DNA of 64,000 nt from Neoceratodus forsteri. Taxonomy: Eukaryota; Chordata; Ceratodontiformes; Ceratodontidae. The stretch spans positions 465,591,501 to 465,655,500 of the forward strand of contig CM028130.1 in the NCBI GenBank assembly GCA_016271365.2, written 5' to 3'. Shown here piece after piece: positions 43,949 to 55,239 of the stretch; within the stretch, counting starts at the first letter, position 1; every line of letters starts with the position of its first letter. The notes under the pieces are model-generated. The model was not told the origin of the DNA and did no database searches. It saw only the letters and a list, made by a program, of their open reading frames with translations. The position numbers were made by a program, and so were the translations under genes.

Positions 43949-44261
43949 TAGGGCTGTGCGGAATGTTGAATTTCCGACAGAATGGAATTCCATGGAATTT
44001 TAGACTATTCCGCCAGTTTCCATCATTTGCTGAATTTTGACATTCCACATGCAAAATGTTTTTTGCAGAATAATAATCTGCAGTTCACATAAACTGCGTA
44101 TTCTTTTATTGCAATCTGCGGAAAATGTTTCAGCACTTTGCACAGAAATGCTTTTCGAAATTCTGTGGAATTTAGAAAGAAATTCTGCAAAGCATTTCAG
44201 AAGCAGATTTGCCGTTCTGCAGCAATGCTGATGGTGGAATGTCACCTTCCACACAGCCCTA
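43949..44261. mobile_element. hAT-like MITE, 313 bp
   Basis: The ends TAGGGCTGTGCGGAA (43949) and TTCCACACAGCCCTA (to 44261) are inverted repeats of 15 bases with one mismatch. The flanking eight bases, CTCAGTTG and CTTAATTC, agree at five of eight positions; two of the three differences are transitions, as in an old 8-bp target duplication. The interior has no transposase and contains another imperfect palindrome near 44060-44120. A small minus frame that crosses it is not a gene. The hAT assignment rests on the end sequence and the 8-bp duplication. Confidence 0.75.
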
Positions 44262-44299
44262 CTTAATTCTTCTTTTCCTACAGGTTTACTGAAAGTTTG

Positions 44300-44518
44300 T
44301 CTCAAAGTTTGCATATGAAACTGTTGTTGTAGGTAGTGTTTGCAGTACTTGTCTACCCCAAAATCCTTATCTACTAGATTAGGGATCTTGACATGATGAA
44401 TATGTACTATTACCTAGGAAACTGCAGTGTGAAATGTAATTTGTATGCATTTTCTGTGTTCCCTATGAGGGACGCTGTGTCTTGCTGTTTAAATCAAACA
44501 ATAAAATAAAAAAAAAAA
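44300..44518 (+). mobile_element. L1-like 3' end with poly(A)
   Basis: The segment ends in TTTAAATCAAACAATAAAAT and an A-run at 44505-44522, with an AATAAA polyadenylation signal. No coding sequence is readable. It may be the 3' end of the L1 whose ORF1 lies at 40780, but intervening sequence (43100-44300, including the MITE) does not prove it. Confidence 0.5.
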
Positions 44519-45039
44519 AAAGAAGAAGGGGGGGGCCTCCTCATGGCTACAGGGATCTGCAGGCCATACACTCCCAACCCAGGCTGTGACCGATGGTCGC
44601 TCCCATCATGGTTCCACCCAGCCCACCTGTCCCTCTGAAATGTACTTGTGTACTTTTAGAGTACTCCCTTGCCTTACTGTGGGCTCAGTGCCGACACTGC
44701 TCAGTAGCGTAGCTTTCCCTGCCTTGCTCTTCCGTGCTCCATGGTTCAGTGGTATGTGAATTCTGTGTTTCTTTTCCACCCTGCATCTTTGCCTGTGTGA
44801 GGTAGGGAGCTAGTCTGAGTACTGTTGCTAAATTCAGAATGTCTTTGGGGCCTACTGTGCTACACCTGTTCACTCCCCCCACCCACGCCCTTAACAGCCT
44901 TCTACAGAACCTCTCTGCTACTTTATGGATGTGCTAAAACACTGATTCATGATATCTTTGACTGGTAGTCTCTTACTGAACAAGTGTGTATCCAATCCCC
45001 GTTATGTAATGTAATGTACTGCAAACTGTAACAAAAGTT

Positions 45040-45130
45040 GTCCCTGCACCTCTCTATGTATGACATGGAACCTTTGTAAATGAGTCTTTGACTCAAAGGT
45101 CTTTCTGAATATCTCAATAAACAAATAAAC
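45040..45130 (+). mobile_element. possible LINE 3' end
   Basis: GTCTTTGACTCAAAGGTCTT can form a hairpin and is followed by CTCAATAAACAAATAAACA, which resembles the AAATA tails of the LINEs at 18065 and 56550. No coding sequence is recognised upstream. Uncertain. Confidence 0.35.
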
Positions 45131-46680
45131 ATGTAGTTTCTCCATGGACCTTGGCCCAGCCCTTCCTCTGCACATCCTCTGTCATGATCATTACTGACTG
45201 CATGAGGGTAACACCATTTTTTTTGGGGGAGACTACTGAGATATAAGGGAGATTTAATGATTAGTCTTTCAGTTGGATCCTGACCTTTCAGACCCAGTTC
45301 CCTCCAGCCAGGATCAGGCCAGCATCAGTAACATGGTACACCCTAATAACAACCCCTCATATTCAGTCTATCAGTAAGATATTTAAATGAAATAGCAAAT
45401 TAATAAGCTTGCAACATCCAAAGGATATCAGTCCTGCACTGCACTGTAAGTTCGCTCTGCAGACACACATTTCAGATGAGTTAGACAGGCATTTAGCTGG
45501 AGTTTGTTCTTGAGGCTGGATTTAATTTCTTGTGGTTGACTTGTTCCCCTGTCTCGTTTCCTTGTTCACTGTTGTCTGGCTATTGGTGTGTTTTTTTTTT
45601 TTTTTAGAAGGGCTGGAGGCCTTCTGCCATGGAATTAGTTCTAGCATCTCTTCTGCAGCAGAATCTTGGTGTGCATAGAAATTTATGGGAACTCTATTTT
45701 TTCAGAACTAGTTTTGCTTTAGCTAGTTTTTAAAAAGTGCCCACAACAATTCTGAACTGTGTCGTGGCTATGGGGTGCATCTTAGTGTTCCTCAAGGCAA
45801 GGTGTTTCCTTTTGCCAAGAGGGTATTCCTTTTCTACTGCATTATAGGAGTAAAATCATGATTGAAGTATAATCTTAGATCACCAAACACCACCTCTTTT
45901 TTGCTCCATGCTAAATGTAGGATCTGGGTTTTAGTATGATAGTTCAGAAGCTTTCACACCACAGATCTGGGCATGGCTTTTGGGTCAGTAGGTTTTTGTA
46001 ATTAAGGCCCTGTGGGTGGGCTCCGATGAGAGGGTAAGTTTAGTAGTTCCTTCAGAAGAGTCCAGGAATCCCTCCTGGGCTTCTGAATCTCTTGACTCAG
46101 GTCTGTGCAACCACAAGGGTTGAACCTTGAGTGGGATCTAAAGCCTTTCTTATGAATTTGACTGTTTAATAATGAATATTCACTTACAGACTGTGTATGT
46201 TTTGCTTTTAATAGAATTTTGAGATGTTGAAATATTGGTCATTTGGAATTTTCTGACTGTTTGTTAATTACACATTTTCTCTCTTATTCTCTGTTTTAGC
46301 CTCTGTAGAAGTAGATCCTAGTGCTGGGTGAACAGATTCTCTATGTCAGACCACTTGATGGAAATTCCTTAGGGGCGATCACAGCTCCTCCAAGATGCCA
46401 TTCTTTCTTTTCTATCCATCTCACAGTGTTTGTTACCTCCATTAAATGTGCAGTCTATTCAAAGCTGTTTCTTTTATTTTAAGCTCTATCCAAGCACATG
46501 GTTACCTAAATATTTTTTTATGGTGTATTTGAAACTTAGAGTCCTATGTTTACCACTCTGTAGCTGAATTATCCAGCCATTGTCTTTAATTAATCAAATG
46601 GTCTTGGTTTGACTACAGCTATGCTCTGGCTTCTGACTGATTAGATTTTACTCCAATTCACTTGATACTTGATTGTCTCT
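45131..46680. other. no gene recognised
   Basis: AT-rich sequence with a long T-run at 45590-45605. No readable domain, repeat pair or boundary. Confidence 0.4.
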
Positions 46681-46689
46681 AAAATGTGC

Positions 46690-49187
46690 TGTGACATTGC
46701 CTCCCTGAACCTGACCCAGTTAATGAACCTACCAATCTAAACTACAAAACCCTCAATCATTCCCTCATGGACTGGGCCCTCATATCCCACCCCCATCGTA
46801 TTATCAAGGCCGGCATCCTCCTTGATGCTTTAAGTGACCATCGCCTAACCTACTGTAGTCACAAAATTCACTGCCCAAAAGATCTCTCAGAATATTAATA
46901 CTTTGGTTATTCAAATCACTAGATCTCACCCTATTACTCAATGACCTACAAAGTACACATTGGTCTCCAATCTCCTTGGCCACCACTACTGACAATGCCC
47001 TAGCCTACTTTAAGTCAAAATTCTGCTGCTAGCCTACTTACGAGCCCATGACCTGGCCTGGATGAAACACAAATGTACCCACTCCATTACAGATTTAAAG
47101 AGGCACAGTTACCTCTGCAATGCCTGCACTATGGCTGTCAGGCTTGGTAAGGCTGATTATTTCTCTAATACCTTTGAGAAAATCATCAATCACCAATCAA
47201 AATTTTGGAAGGTGGTTCACGCACTATTCTCACCACCAAGTGAACTTCCTTCCCCTGTCCTCCAAGCAGATGACTCCTCCCTCTCTGACCCTCTCTGACC
47301 TTCTCTCACTCACCTCCAAGTTTAACTCCTTCTTTGCCTCCTGTGCCTCCTCTCTCCTCTCCTTGCCTCCCTTTGTTCCCCTCCGTCCTCACTGCAGCCC
47401 TCCTTTCCTACCACTTTTCACCTTCTCTTCTGTGCCCCTCTCTATTGTTCTTGACACCCTCCTTACCCTCAACCTGTTAAAAGGCAAAAGTCTTGATGAT
47501 CTAGAGTGTAAACTCCTCTACCTCTCATCCCCTGCTATCTCCTCACCTCTTGCTGACCTCCTAAACATATCCTTCTCTCGTGCTTCTATCCCCTCTGCCT
47601 GGAAGCATGCTACTGTCATTCCCCTCTCAAAAGGAGGCAACCCCTCGGCTACTGGCAACTACCATCCCATACCTCTCCCCCCTATTCTTGCCAAGCTACA
47701 GGAACACATTGTGCTTTCCCAACTCTCTCCCCTTCCTTGATTCCTCTTCATTTTGCACCCCTTTCCAATTGGGCTTTCAGAAACACCACTCCACATCCAC
47801 CTCCTTCCTGAGGCTTATCAATTCCATCCTCACAGGTATGGATCAGGGCCTCATCACCTCCAACATTTTTGTCGACCTAGCTAAGGCATTCAACACTGTC
47901 TCCCACCCCCTTCCCTTTTCTAAACTCTCAGCTGCTGATCTCTCAGGAGCTACCACCAGCTGGTTCAACTCATACATAGAGGGGTAGGACCTAATCTGTC
48001 ACAACTGGCAACACTCTCTCCCCACCTCTCCCTATAAACACAGGGGTCCCTCAAGGCTCAGTACTTGGACCGCTGTTATTTTCTGTTTTCCTAAACTACC
48101 TCCTCACAGCCTGCTCATCCACATCCATACACATCTATGTAGATGATATTTTCTTGTATGCTTCCAGCCCCTCCATTGCTGACATGGTGTCCATACTCCA
48201 GCTCAGCTTCAATAAAGTTCAGCACTGGCTACGCTCAAACCAGCTATTCTTGAATGCCAAGAAGACTATCTCCATGTCCTTTGGTATGAGGCAGAGACTC
48301 TCTAGGCTCCCATCCCTCTCCTCTTTCTGCACCTTAGATGGATCCCCAATGGAGGATGTTACCTCTGTCAGGTATCTTGGGGTATGGCCCAACCAACACC
48401 TCAGCTTTTCTGGCCACGTTGATGCCATACTTAAAGTATTGCACTCCAAGCTTCGTGCCTTGTACAGGAACTGTGACTGCATCCCACCACCAGTATGTCA
48501 TGCAGTCATCCAGAGAATGATCCTTCCAATCTTTGACTATGGAGATGTGGTCTACAATGCCACCCCACTACTTCCTTAGCCAGATTGGACACACGCTTTC
48601 ATTCTTTCTGCCACTTTGCACTTAACAGTTCTCTTCGCACTCACCACTGTTCTCTGTGCCAATCTTTGTCTCTTCCCTCTCTTGAGGACAGATGTTATGC
48701 CCACTGCGTCAACCTCATAAGTAAATTAAGGCTTAGCTCCCTCCCCTCTACTTCTCAGCCTCTCTTTCCCTACCTCCTCTGTCCTCTCACTCCCTTAGGA
48801 GCTTTGACACTCATACCCTGGCTGTACCCACCACTTCTACCTCTGCTGGTCAAGCTGCCTTTTGCTACTGATTCCACAAACTCTGGAACACCCTCCTCCA
48901 TACCATCCAAAAGGTCTCCTCACCTCAGGCCCTCTCCACATTCCTTTATGACCTTACCTCCCCCACCTATAACTGCCCTTTATTTTTTTTCAATCTCCAT
49001 ACTACCCCCCACAAGCTCCCCCTCCTTATTATCTTTTTCTGGTATTTTAAGTCGTACTATCTGCAACCATGCCAATTCATCAAATGCACTGGCTACTTTG
49101 TTTTGCTTTGGCCATGTATTGACTATATTATACTGCAAATGTATCTTTTGTTATTCTACCATGTTATTCTACAGTGCTAATATGCTT
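46690..49187 (+). mobile_element. Rex1/CR1-group LINE, 5' truncated, interrupted by LTR element
   Basis: Plus-strand LINE. It begins within the endonuclease (LNLTQLMN, ALSDHRLTYC near 46840), then linker, RT and a long C-terminus. Homology is clear with the minus-strand LINE at 18065 and with the fragment at 58860. The 3' end continues after the LTR insertion at 56392-56552. The break is marked by a TGCT duplication on the two sides. It was therefore older than the Gmr1-like element. Confidence 0.88.
47060..48800 (+). pseudogene. reverse transcriptase of the interrupted LINE
   Basis: In order: KADYFSNTFEKIINHQSKFW (linker), WKHATVIPLSKGGNPSAT (fingers; next to NYHPIPLPPILAKLQE), FQLGFQKHHSTSTSFLRLI, NIFVDLAKAFNTVSHPL (first Asp), TGVPQGSVLGPLLFSVFLN, and IHIYVDDIFLYASS (YVDD). 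Then LFLNAKKTISMSFGMRQR and VRYLGVWPNQHLSF, FDYGDVVYNAT. RT motifs are conserved across three frames, with a frame shift near 47740 and a stop near 47987. After 48585 the C-terminal Cys/His-rich part follows. Confidence 0.85.
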
Positions 49188-50340
49188 TGTCACAAATGCA
49201 CTCAGCAGGTCAGACCCTCTGTTCCCACAATGCCAACCTCCGAGCGCAGTAATGTGAACAGGTAACAGACAGGGTAACCCTCCTGTCTGCTTGTGGGTCC
49301 AAATCACCTTTAGTCTCAACTTCTGGGGGGATTCAAACTGTGAACCTTATGCTAGCATACCCAACGTACAGGCGCAGATTCGTACCCTCTTCAGGGATTG
49401 CGGTACAATCTTAGGCCAGGGGCACCCAGCTAGGCTTCCAAAATGAACCCTTAAAACTCTATAAAAGACCTTAGGTATATTCTTACCTTTTCCCAGTTTA
49501 GTAACACCATCAAGCTTTTGAACAGTTTTTGTCACTCTTAACCCTCTATACGTCACATGCAAAAAAAAGAACTTGGAAGACCCAGGCAGTATCTTTCAAA
49601 TATAGATTTTACTAAAAATGGATAAAATATGAAAATGTAAACACAGAACACTATACCAAAAAGCATGCAGTCACTTACAAGAAAACAAATAAAACTACAG
49701 ACAAACTCCTACCAACATACAGTTAGATACTTTTCTATCCAAGTTATTACCTCTAAGTGCTTATCAGAGAGTTGTGTGTTTCTCTCTCTCCCAATATGGA
49801 ATATATCTCAACAGCTCAGACACAGTATAGTTTAAACTGTCTCTCTCCACACCCCTTCTACAAGTCATCTAGCTCCTCCTTTTAGAATATAAAAAAATAC
49901 AAACATGATGTCCTGTCAGAAGGTATTTTAAATAAGGTGACATCAGCAAAAACTAATTTCCCAAATTATAAGTCTGTGATTTCCCAGTTCCTTCTCCCCA
50001 GGCATTTCAAAGAGGTTTTATAGCTTTTTAACACCAGTTGATATTGAATGTTCTTCCTCTTAAGATGTCATAAATGTTTATGATCTCCATCCTCTGGCAG
50101 ACTCATGAAGTCCCATTTAATTTCCACTTCAAAGAAGCAACAGGTCATAAAAAAGGCCATAAAATGCAATGTCTCAAGGAAGTTAATTACATTACAGAGA
50201 TCTCCTGGTTTAATATATATCCTGTCATTTTCACTGAAACCTGGGGGGGGGCACCCATGGAAGCACTGTGACAATCACACACTATACTTTTATATTACAA
50301 ATATCCTCCAACAATCATAACCAGCTGGCCAAGCGTCACA
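49188..50340 (-). repeat. 3' LTR of the Gmr1-like element (1153 bp)
   Basis: On the plus strand it begins TGTCACAAATGCACTCAG and ends CTGGCCAAGCGTCACA, matching 55240-56391 throughout. The ends are TG and CA. The first 62 bases differ from the other LTR at six positions, so the element is not young. Confidence 0.93.
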
Positions 50341-50353
50341 ATCCTCCCCACTT
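50341..50353 (-). other. polypurine tract
   Basis: On the minus strand the bases AAGTGGGGAGGAT lie directly before the 3' LTR. A purine-rich run in this position primes plus-strand DNA synthesis. Confidence 0.75.
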
Positions 50354-50406
50354 AGACTGAAACTAGGGGCTCTATCCCCTGCATGGGATGAGCTTCCCAA
50401 GTCAGT

Positions 50407-51648
50407 TCACTCCTCATAAACAAGCAACAGGCCATCTGCGTTCTGATTGTTTGCTCCAGCCCTATGTAAGATTGTCATGGCATTCCCTTGCAAGGCAAGA
50501 CTCCATCTTAACAGTCTACCATTAGTTTTTCCCATTTGGGTCAGCCAAACCTGAGGGTTGTGGTCCATTTGTACCTCAACATGCTGCCCATATAAGTATG
50601 GCTCTAGCCTCTTTAGAGCCCACACTCTGGCAAGACACTCTTTTTCCACAGTAGAGTAAGCCTGTTCCCTGGGAAGTAACTGTTTACTCAGGTACACTAC
50701 AGGGTGATTTTTCCCTTGGTTGGATGTCTGACTCAGTACTGCCCCAATACCCATGTCTGAGGTGGCAGTCTGAACTATAAAAGTTCTGCTATAGTCAAAA
50801 CTTGTCAATACAGGAGCACTGCACAGTGCCTCCTTCAGTCTGGTAAAGGCTTTTTCACAGGCTGGTTCCCAGATAATTTTCTTAGACATGTTTTTCTTTA
50901 CCAGGTCAAATAGGGGAGCAGCCAGAGCATTGTAACTGGGTACAAATTTCATATAGTACCCTGCTGTCCCTAGAAAACTCTTGACCTGCTTCTGCATTTC
51001 TGGTCTGGGCCATGCCTTGATTGCCTCTATTTTTACTTGGTTAGGATGGAGCTGTCCCCAGCCTACAACATGCCTGAGGTATGCCACTTCTCCCATGGCC
51101 ACCTGGCACCTCTCAGCTTTGACAGTGAGCCCGGCCCTCTGTATCCTGTCCAGCACTTCCCTAAGGTGGGACAGGTGTTCCTCCCAGCTGGCACTAAAGA
51201 TGGCAATGTCATCCAGGTATGCCACAGCGTACTCCTCAGCACCATTTAACACCTGGTTCACCAACCTTTGGAAAGTGGCCAGGGCATTATTCATTCTGAA
51301 AGGCATTACTTTCAATTCAAATAAGCCTATCGGAGTGATGAAGGCCAAACTCTCTCTAGCTCTGTTACTTAACTCTTGCTGCCAATACCCCTTTGTCAGA
51401 TCAATAGTCATAAGGTAGGTCACCCCTCCCAACTTGTCCAGGAGTTTGTCCATCCAGGGCATAAGGTGGGTGTCTGACTTCATGACTGCATTCAGTCCAT
51501 GATAGTCCACACAGAAATGAATAGAGCCATCTGGCTTGGGCACAAGGTCTATGGGCGAGGCCCAGGGGCTGTGGGATCTCTGGATTACTCCTAAATCCAG
51601 CATTTCCTCCACCTCCACCCTAATGTCCTTTTGGACAGCCTCTGACAC
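50407..51648 (-). CDS. Gmr1-like reverse transcriptase and RNase H, open frame
   Basis: One 413-codon frame carries RT and RNase H. RT blocks are EEMLDLGVIQRSHSPWASP, VPKPDGSIHFCVDYHGLN, LMTIDLTKGYWQ (first Asp), FRMNNALATFQRLVNQVL, and AVAYLDDIAIFS (YLDD). The thumb has VKSFLGTAGYYMKFVP. RNase H follows: FIVQTATSDMGIGAVLSQ, where the first catalytic Asp of the usual QTDASD is Ala; KECLARVWALKRLEPYLYG keeps the Glu; MDHNPQVWL keeps the Asp. With the changed RNase H Asp it is probably inactive. The N-terminal link to integrase lies in the next 20 codons, broken by a stop. The methionine at 51648 is internal. Confidence 0.92.
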   Translation of the reverse strand: MSEAVQKDIRVEVEEMLDLGVIQRSHSPWASPIDLVPKPDGSIHFCVDYHGLNAVMKSDTHLMPWMDKLLDKLGGVTYLMTIDLTKGYWQQELSNRARESLAFITPIGLFELKVMPFRMNNALATFQRLVNQVLNGAEEYAVAYLDDIAIFSASWEEHLSHLREVLDRIQRAGLTVKAERCQVAMGEVAYLRHVVGWGQLHPNQVKIEAIKAWPRPEMQKQVKSFLGTAGYYMKFVPSYNALAAPLFDLVKKNMSKKIIWEPACEKAFTRLKEALCSAPVLTSFDYSRTFIVQTATSDMGIGAVLSQTSNQGKNHPVVYLSKQLLPREQAYSTVEKECLARVWALKRLEPYLYGQHVEVQMDHNPQVWLTQMGKTNGRLLRWSLALQGNAMTILHRAGANNQNADGLLLVYEE

Positions 51649-51963
51649 CTGATATGCTGTCCACCATATGGGTGTCTGTGTTTATGTCTCCACATCATGC
51701 ATCGCTATGGGAGTTAGTCCACGCTTGGTACTAAACAGTGGGGCAAAGTCTGCTAAAACCTCCCTTGCTTCCTGGATCTTGTCTGGGGCCAGCTGGGGTG
51801 ACAGTTTAACTGCCTTCACAGAGGACTGCTACTTGCTTTCTTCCAGCAAGTCCAGAATGGGGTCTCCTTTGTCTGTCCCCTCCCCAGGACTACATACTGC
51901 AAACACCATGTCAGCCCTATTAGCATATGGCTTCATCATGTTGACATGGTATATTATTTCTGT

Positions 51964-53223
51964 CTATCTTTGGTCAGGTAACTCTATGATATAGTTCACA
52001 TCATTTACCATCCTAACTACTTTGTACGGTCCTGTGCACTCAGTCTGCAGCTTGTCTTTCTGGACCAGAATAAGGATCATGACTTCCTGACCCACCGTGT
52101 ATGAGTGAGCTCTGGCTCTGCGGTTGTACCACACTTTTTGTTTCTGTTGGGCAGCTGCCAGGTTGCTCTGGGCTGTCCCCATAAGCTCCTTCAGCCTTTC
52201 CCTAAACCTAAGGATGTAATCCACTATGGGAGTGCCCTGGGTGGCATGTTTGTGTTCCCAGTCCTCCCTGATCAAGTCTAGGGGCCCATGTACCCGGCGT
52301 CCATATAAGAGCTGGAAGGAGGAAAATCCTGTCAACTCTTGGGGCACCTCCCTGTATGCAAACAACAGGTGAGGATGGTATTTCTCCCAGTCCCTCCCAT
52401 GCTGTTCAGCAAATGCTTAGAGCATTGACTTCAGGGTACTGTTAAATCTTTCCACAAGCCCATTGGCTTGCGGGTGATAAGGTGTCATGTGCCTCTGCAC
52501 CACCACACACTTCTCCCACAAACATTTCATCAAGTCTGACATGAAGGAACCCCCTCAATTGGTGATAACCTGCAGCGGAAACCCAACACAGGAAAAAATC
52601 CCAAGTAAGGCATCTGCCACTTTGTCTGTCCTCAGTGAGGTTAGGACAACTGCCTCTGGATATTGGGTGGCATAATCCACCACAGTCAAGATGAACATCT
52701 TCCCGGAGGATCTGGAGGTATTTAAAGGCCCCACAATATCCATTCCCACCCTCTAGAATGGCCCCTCCACTATGGGCAATGATATTAGGGTGGCTTGGGT
52801 CTTCTTACCTGCCTAACCTATTTCTTGGCACCTGTGACAAGACCTGCAATACTCCTTCACCTGCTGGGTGAAGTTGGGCCAATAGAAATTCTAGGTCAAC
52901 CACTGCATAGTGCTCATGATTCCCAGATGACCAGACAAGGCAATATCATGTGCAGTCTTGAGCAACTTCTCACGGTACCCCTATGGAACGACAAGCTTCC
53001 TGCCTATCACCCCTCTCTCTGTCTTCACATCCTGAGTATACATCAGTCCATTTTCCCAATAAACCTTATGTTTACCATCACCTCCCTGTGCTCTGTCAGA
53101 TTCTACCCAAGCCCTCAGCTTCTGTAGATTAGGGTCACTTTTCTGAGCAGCTGCAAACTCACTTACACATTCCCAAGGCATGGAACAGGTCCCCTTCAGT
53201 CTCTGAACTAGGGTCCCTAGCAC
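51964..53223 (-). pseudogene. Gmr1-like integrase, placed before RT
   Basis: From 53223 leftward: a linker (LQKLRAWVESDRAQGGDGKH), the His-His-Cys-Cys zinc finger (AHDIALSGHLG, then CRSCHRC) near 52850-52965, and the catalytic core with MGMDIVGP (first Asp), VVDYATQYPEAV and VGFPLQVITN. There the second catalytic Asp is Asn, followed by a stop. NGLVERFNSTLK keeps the Glu. Then come FAYREVPQELTGFSSFQLLY and the C-terminal SH3-like part with WYNRRARAHSYTVGQEVM. The end runs into the RT N-terminus without a gap. Changed Asp and several stops make it inactive. Confidence 0.9.
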
Positions 53224-53599
53224 TCACTTCGGGGCACTCAGGATCATTGTCATCCCTAACTGTCTGACAATGGGTCATCCCTCCTCCTTCTTCAGAGTAA
53301 CCATCCATAGCTCTGTGGTTAACTGCTACTGGGGAAATTTCTGCCCTCCATATCAGGAGACACAGGCTGGGGAACCAGTCTCCCAGTGGTTTCCACGATG
53401 GCTTATGTGGGGTCCAGAGAGCTATAATTTTCTCTTGCCACTTGGCTATGGGTAACTGCACACACCATCCTCTGTTTGAGATTGTTGCCAAGGATGATGC
53501 CAACTGCTAAAGTTTCAGCTACAGCCACCTGTTGCACAGTTCCCCCGGTTTCACCCCTGTCTAGGAGAACACTAGTGAGTGTTAATGTGGTCTCCTCAC

Positions 53600-53812
53600 C
53601 AGTGAACCCTTGCACAGTTACAATTCATTGAGTATAAGCTGACTAGGCTCTACCAGATTCCCTTTTACCAGCATCAGGGTTGCCCCTGTGTCCCTTAACC
53701 CTTGTATCTGTACCCCATTCACCGTGACTGGGTGCATGTGTTCCCTCATGCACCCAGTCATGCTTCCAGGGACACACAAACAACCCACTTCTTTCCTAGC
53801 CCCATTCGGCAT
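53600..53812 (-). pseudogene. Gmr1-like protease
   Basis: VTVNGVQIQGLRDTGATLML contains the aspartic protease motif DTG. The Gly before Asp and the strand pattern agree with retropepsins. It is followed by a short open part with GFTGEE (53403-53615), where the flap and second hydrophobic block lie. It comes directly after the zinc knuckle and before the integrase, in the order normal for this group. Confidence 0.85.
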
Positions 53813-54960
53813 ATTGCTTGCCCTTTTGGGACACTGTCTGGCAATATGCCCAGTTTCTTTACAGTCCCAACATTAGTTTCTTTTCTCAGAGAATTCTTTT
53901 CTCTGAAACCTGGGGCTAACTGGTTTCGGTTGAGGCAGTGAGGGTTTTATCTGCCCTGAAGGTGCGCTTTTCCTTTTCTGTGCTGCCACACCCGCCCCAT
54001 TCGCTCTCAGAGCAGGTCTGCTCTTGGCATAGTGGTCGGAGAGCTCAGCAGCCTTTTGCACTGTTTTGGGATTTCGGTCCTCCAGCCAGGTTTTCAGCTC
54101 TGCTGGGCATGCCCCAAAAAACTGTTCTAACAAAACAGCATTTTCAATTTTATCTACAGAGTTTGCTTCAATTCCTTTCCACCAATGTTTTAAAAACTGA
54201 CATTGTTTTGTGGTTAGCTCCTCATAGCTCATATCAGGGCTTCTCCTGAGCTTATGGAATTTAGCTCTGTATGCTTCTGCAGTTAAATCAAATTTTTTAA
54301 AAGTTCAGCTCTAAGTTTGCTGTAATCATTACTGTCCTCATTGTCCATTTGACCCAATGCATCCTGAGCTTTCCCGATAAATAGCGGGGATAGCTGGAAG
54401 CTCCAGGACCCTCTAGGAATTTTAGCCTGAATACAAACTTTTCAAAGGAATTTAAAAAGGCATCCATATCCTCCCCCTCTTTAAATTCAGCTATCAATTT
54501 GGAATTCAATTTGTAACCCAGCCCTGTAATTCCAGTTAAACCCAAGCCACTTACCTGCTCTGGTGCTGGTGGTTGGAGTTGTAGCTTCTCCAGTTCATGT
54601 CGCCTCTGGCACTCATGCTCCTCATGGTCCACCTCTTACTGTTCACGCTCCCTTTCCCCTCTGCAGCTTGCTACTCTCGCTTCTCTTCTCTCTGGAACTC
54701 CAGCTCCATTCTGCACAACTCAATCTGCAGCCTGATTGCTTCTGACTCCAGAATGCTGGTGACCTTCCCCTGCTGCTGTGGCCAGCTGCTTGCACTGGCC
54801 CTGCTATCCTCCACATGGGATTTGGACACTGCACTGGCCGCTAGCCCCTCCATGTCCAAGGTTTGGTCTTTTTCAGTCACAGTGTGTGACTCGATTCTCT
54901 GGATATCTACTGCTATCAGGGCATCCACAACATTCTGCTTGGTGGCTCTCACCTAATGCA
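53813..54960 (-). pseudogene. Gmr1-like Gag with SCAN-like capsid end and zinc knuckle
   Basis: Gag forms the particle. The N-terminal part has a coiled-coil-like region rich in Glu, Arg and Gln (54560-54960). The middle has LIAEFKEGEDMDAFLNSFEK (54297-54632), a capsid-like stretch. The part 53873-54232 has VLLEQFFGACPAELKTWL and KTVQKAAELSDHYAKSRP at residues 33-70; this is the SCAN pattern (an LLEQF motif, Pro-x-x-Leu, Trp and the following helix). The knuckle CWDCKETGHIARQC ends the gene after one stop. A frameshift near 54290 breaks it. Confidence 0.88.
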
Positions 54961-55209
54961 GGACTCCTCTGTCCTGGCACAACTGCCTCAAGTAGTCTTC
55001 AGTGTACCCACTGTAGTTGGAAGCCATCTTCTTTCCTAACTACTGCTACTCTAACTTGCACTTTAGAAAAAAAATCAAACAGGTAGGAACTTGTCTGTAA
55101 GCAAAATGATATAGTTCTGTTTCCTTTTTAAACATAAATCACTGCCTTATATTGCAAGTGAGCTGTACAATATTAAGCTGACACACTGAACAATTAAAGC
55201 TTGTGCTAC

Positions 55210-55239
55210 CACATTTTTCACACCACTGCTAACCAAATC
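55210..55239 (-). other. possible primer binding site
   Basis: On the minus strand, GATTTGGTTAGCAGTGGTGT follows directly after the 5' LTR. A TGG-rich sequence in this position is expected for tRNA priming. I did not identify the tRNA. Confidence 0.4.
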
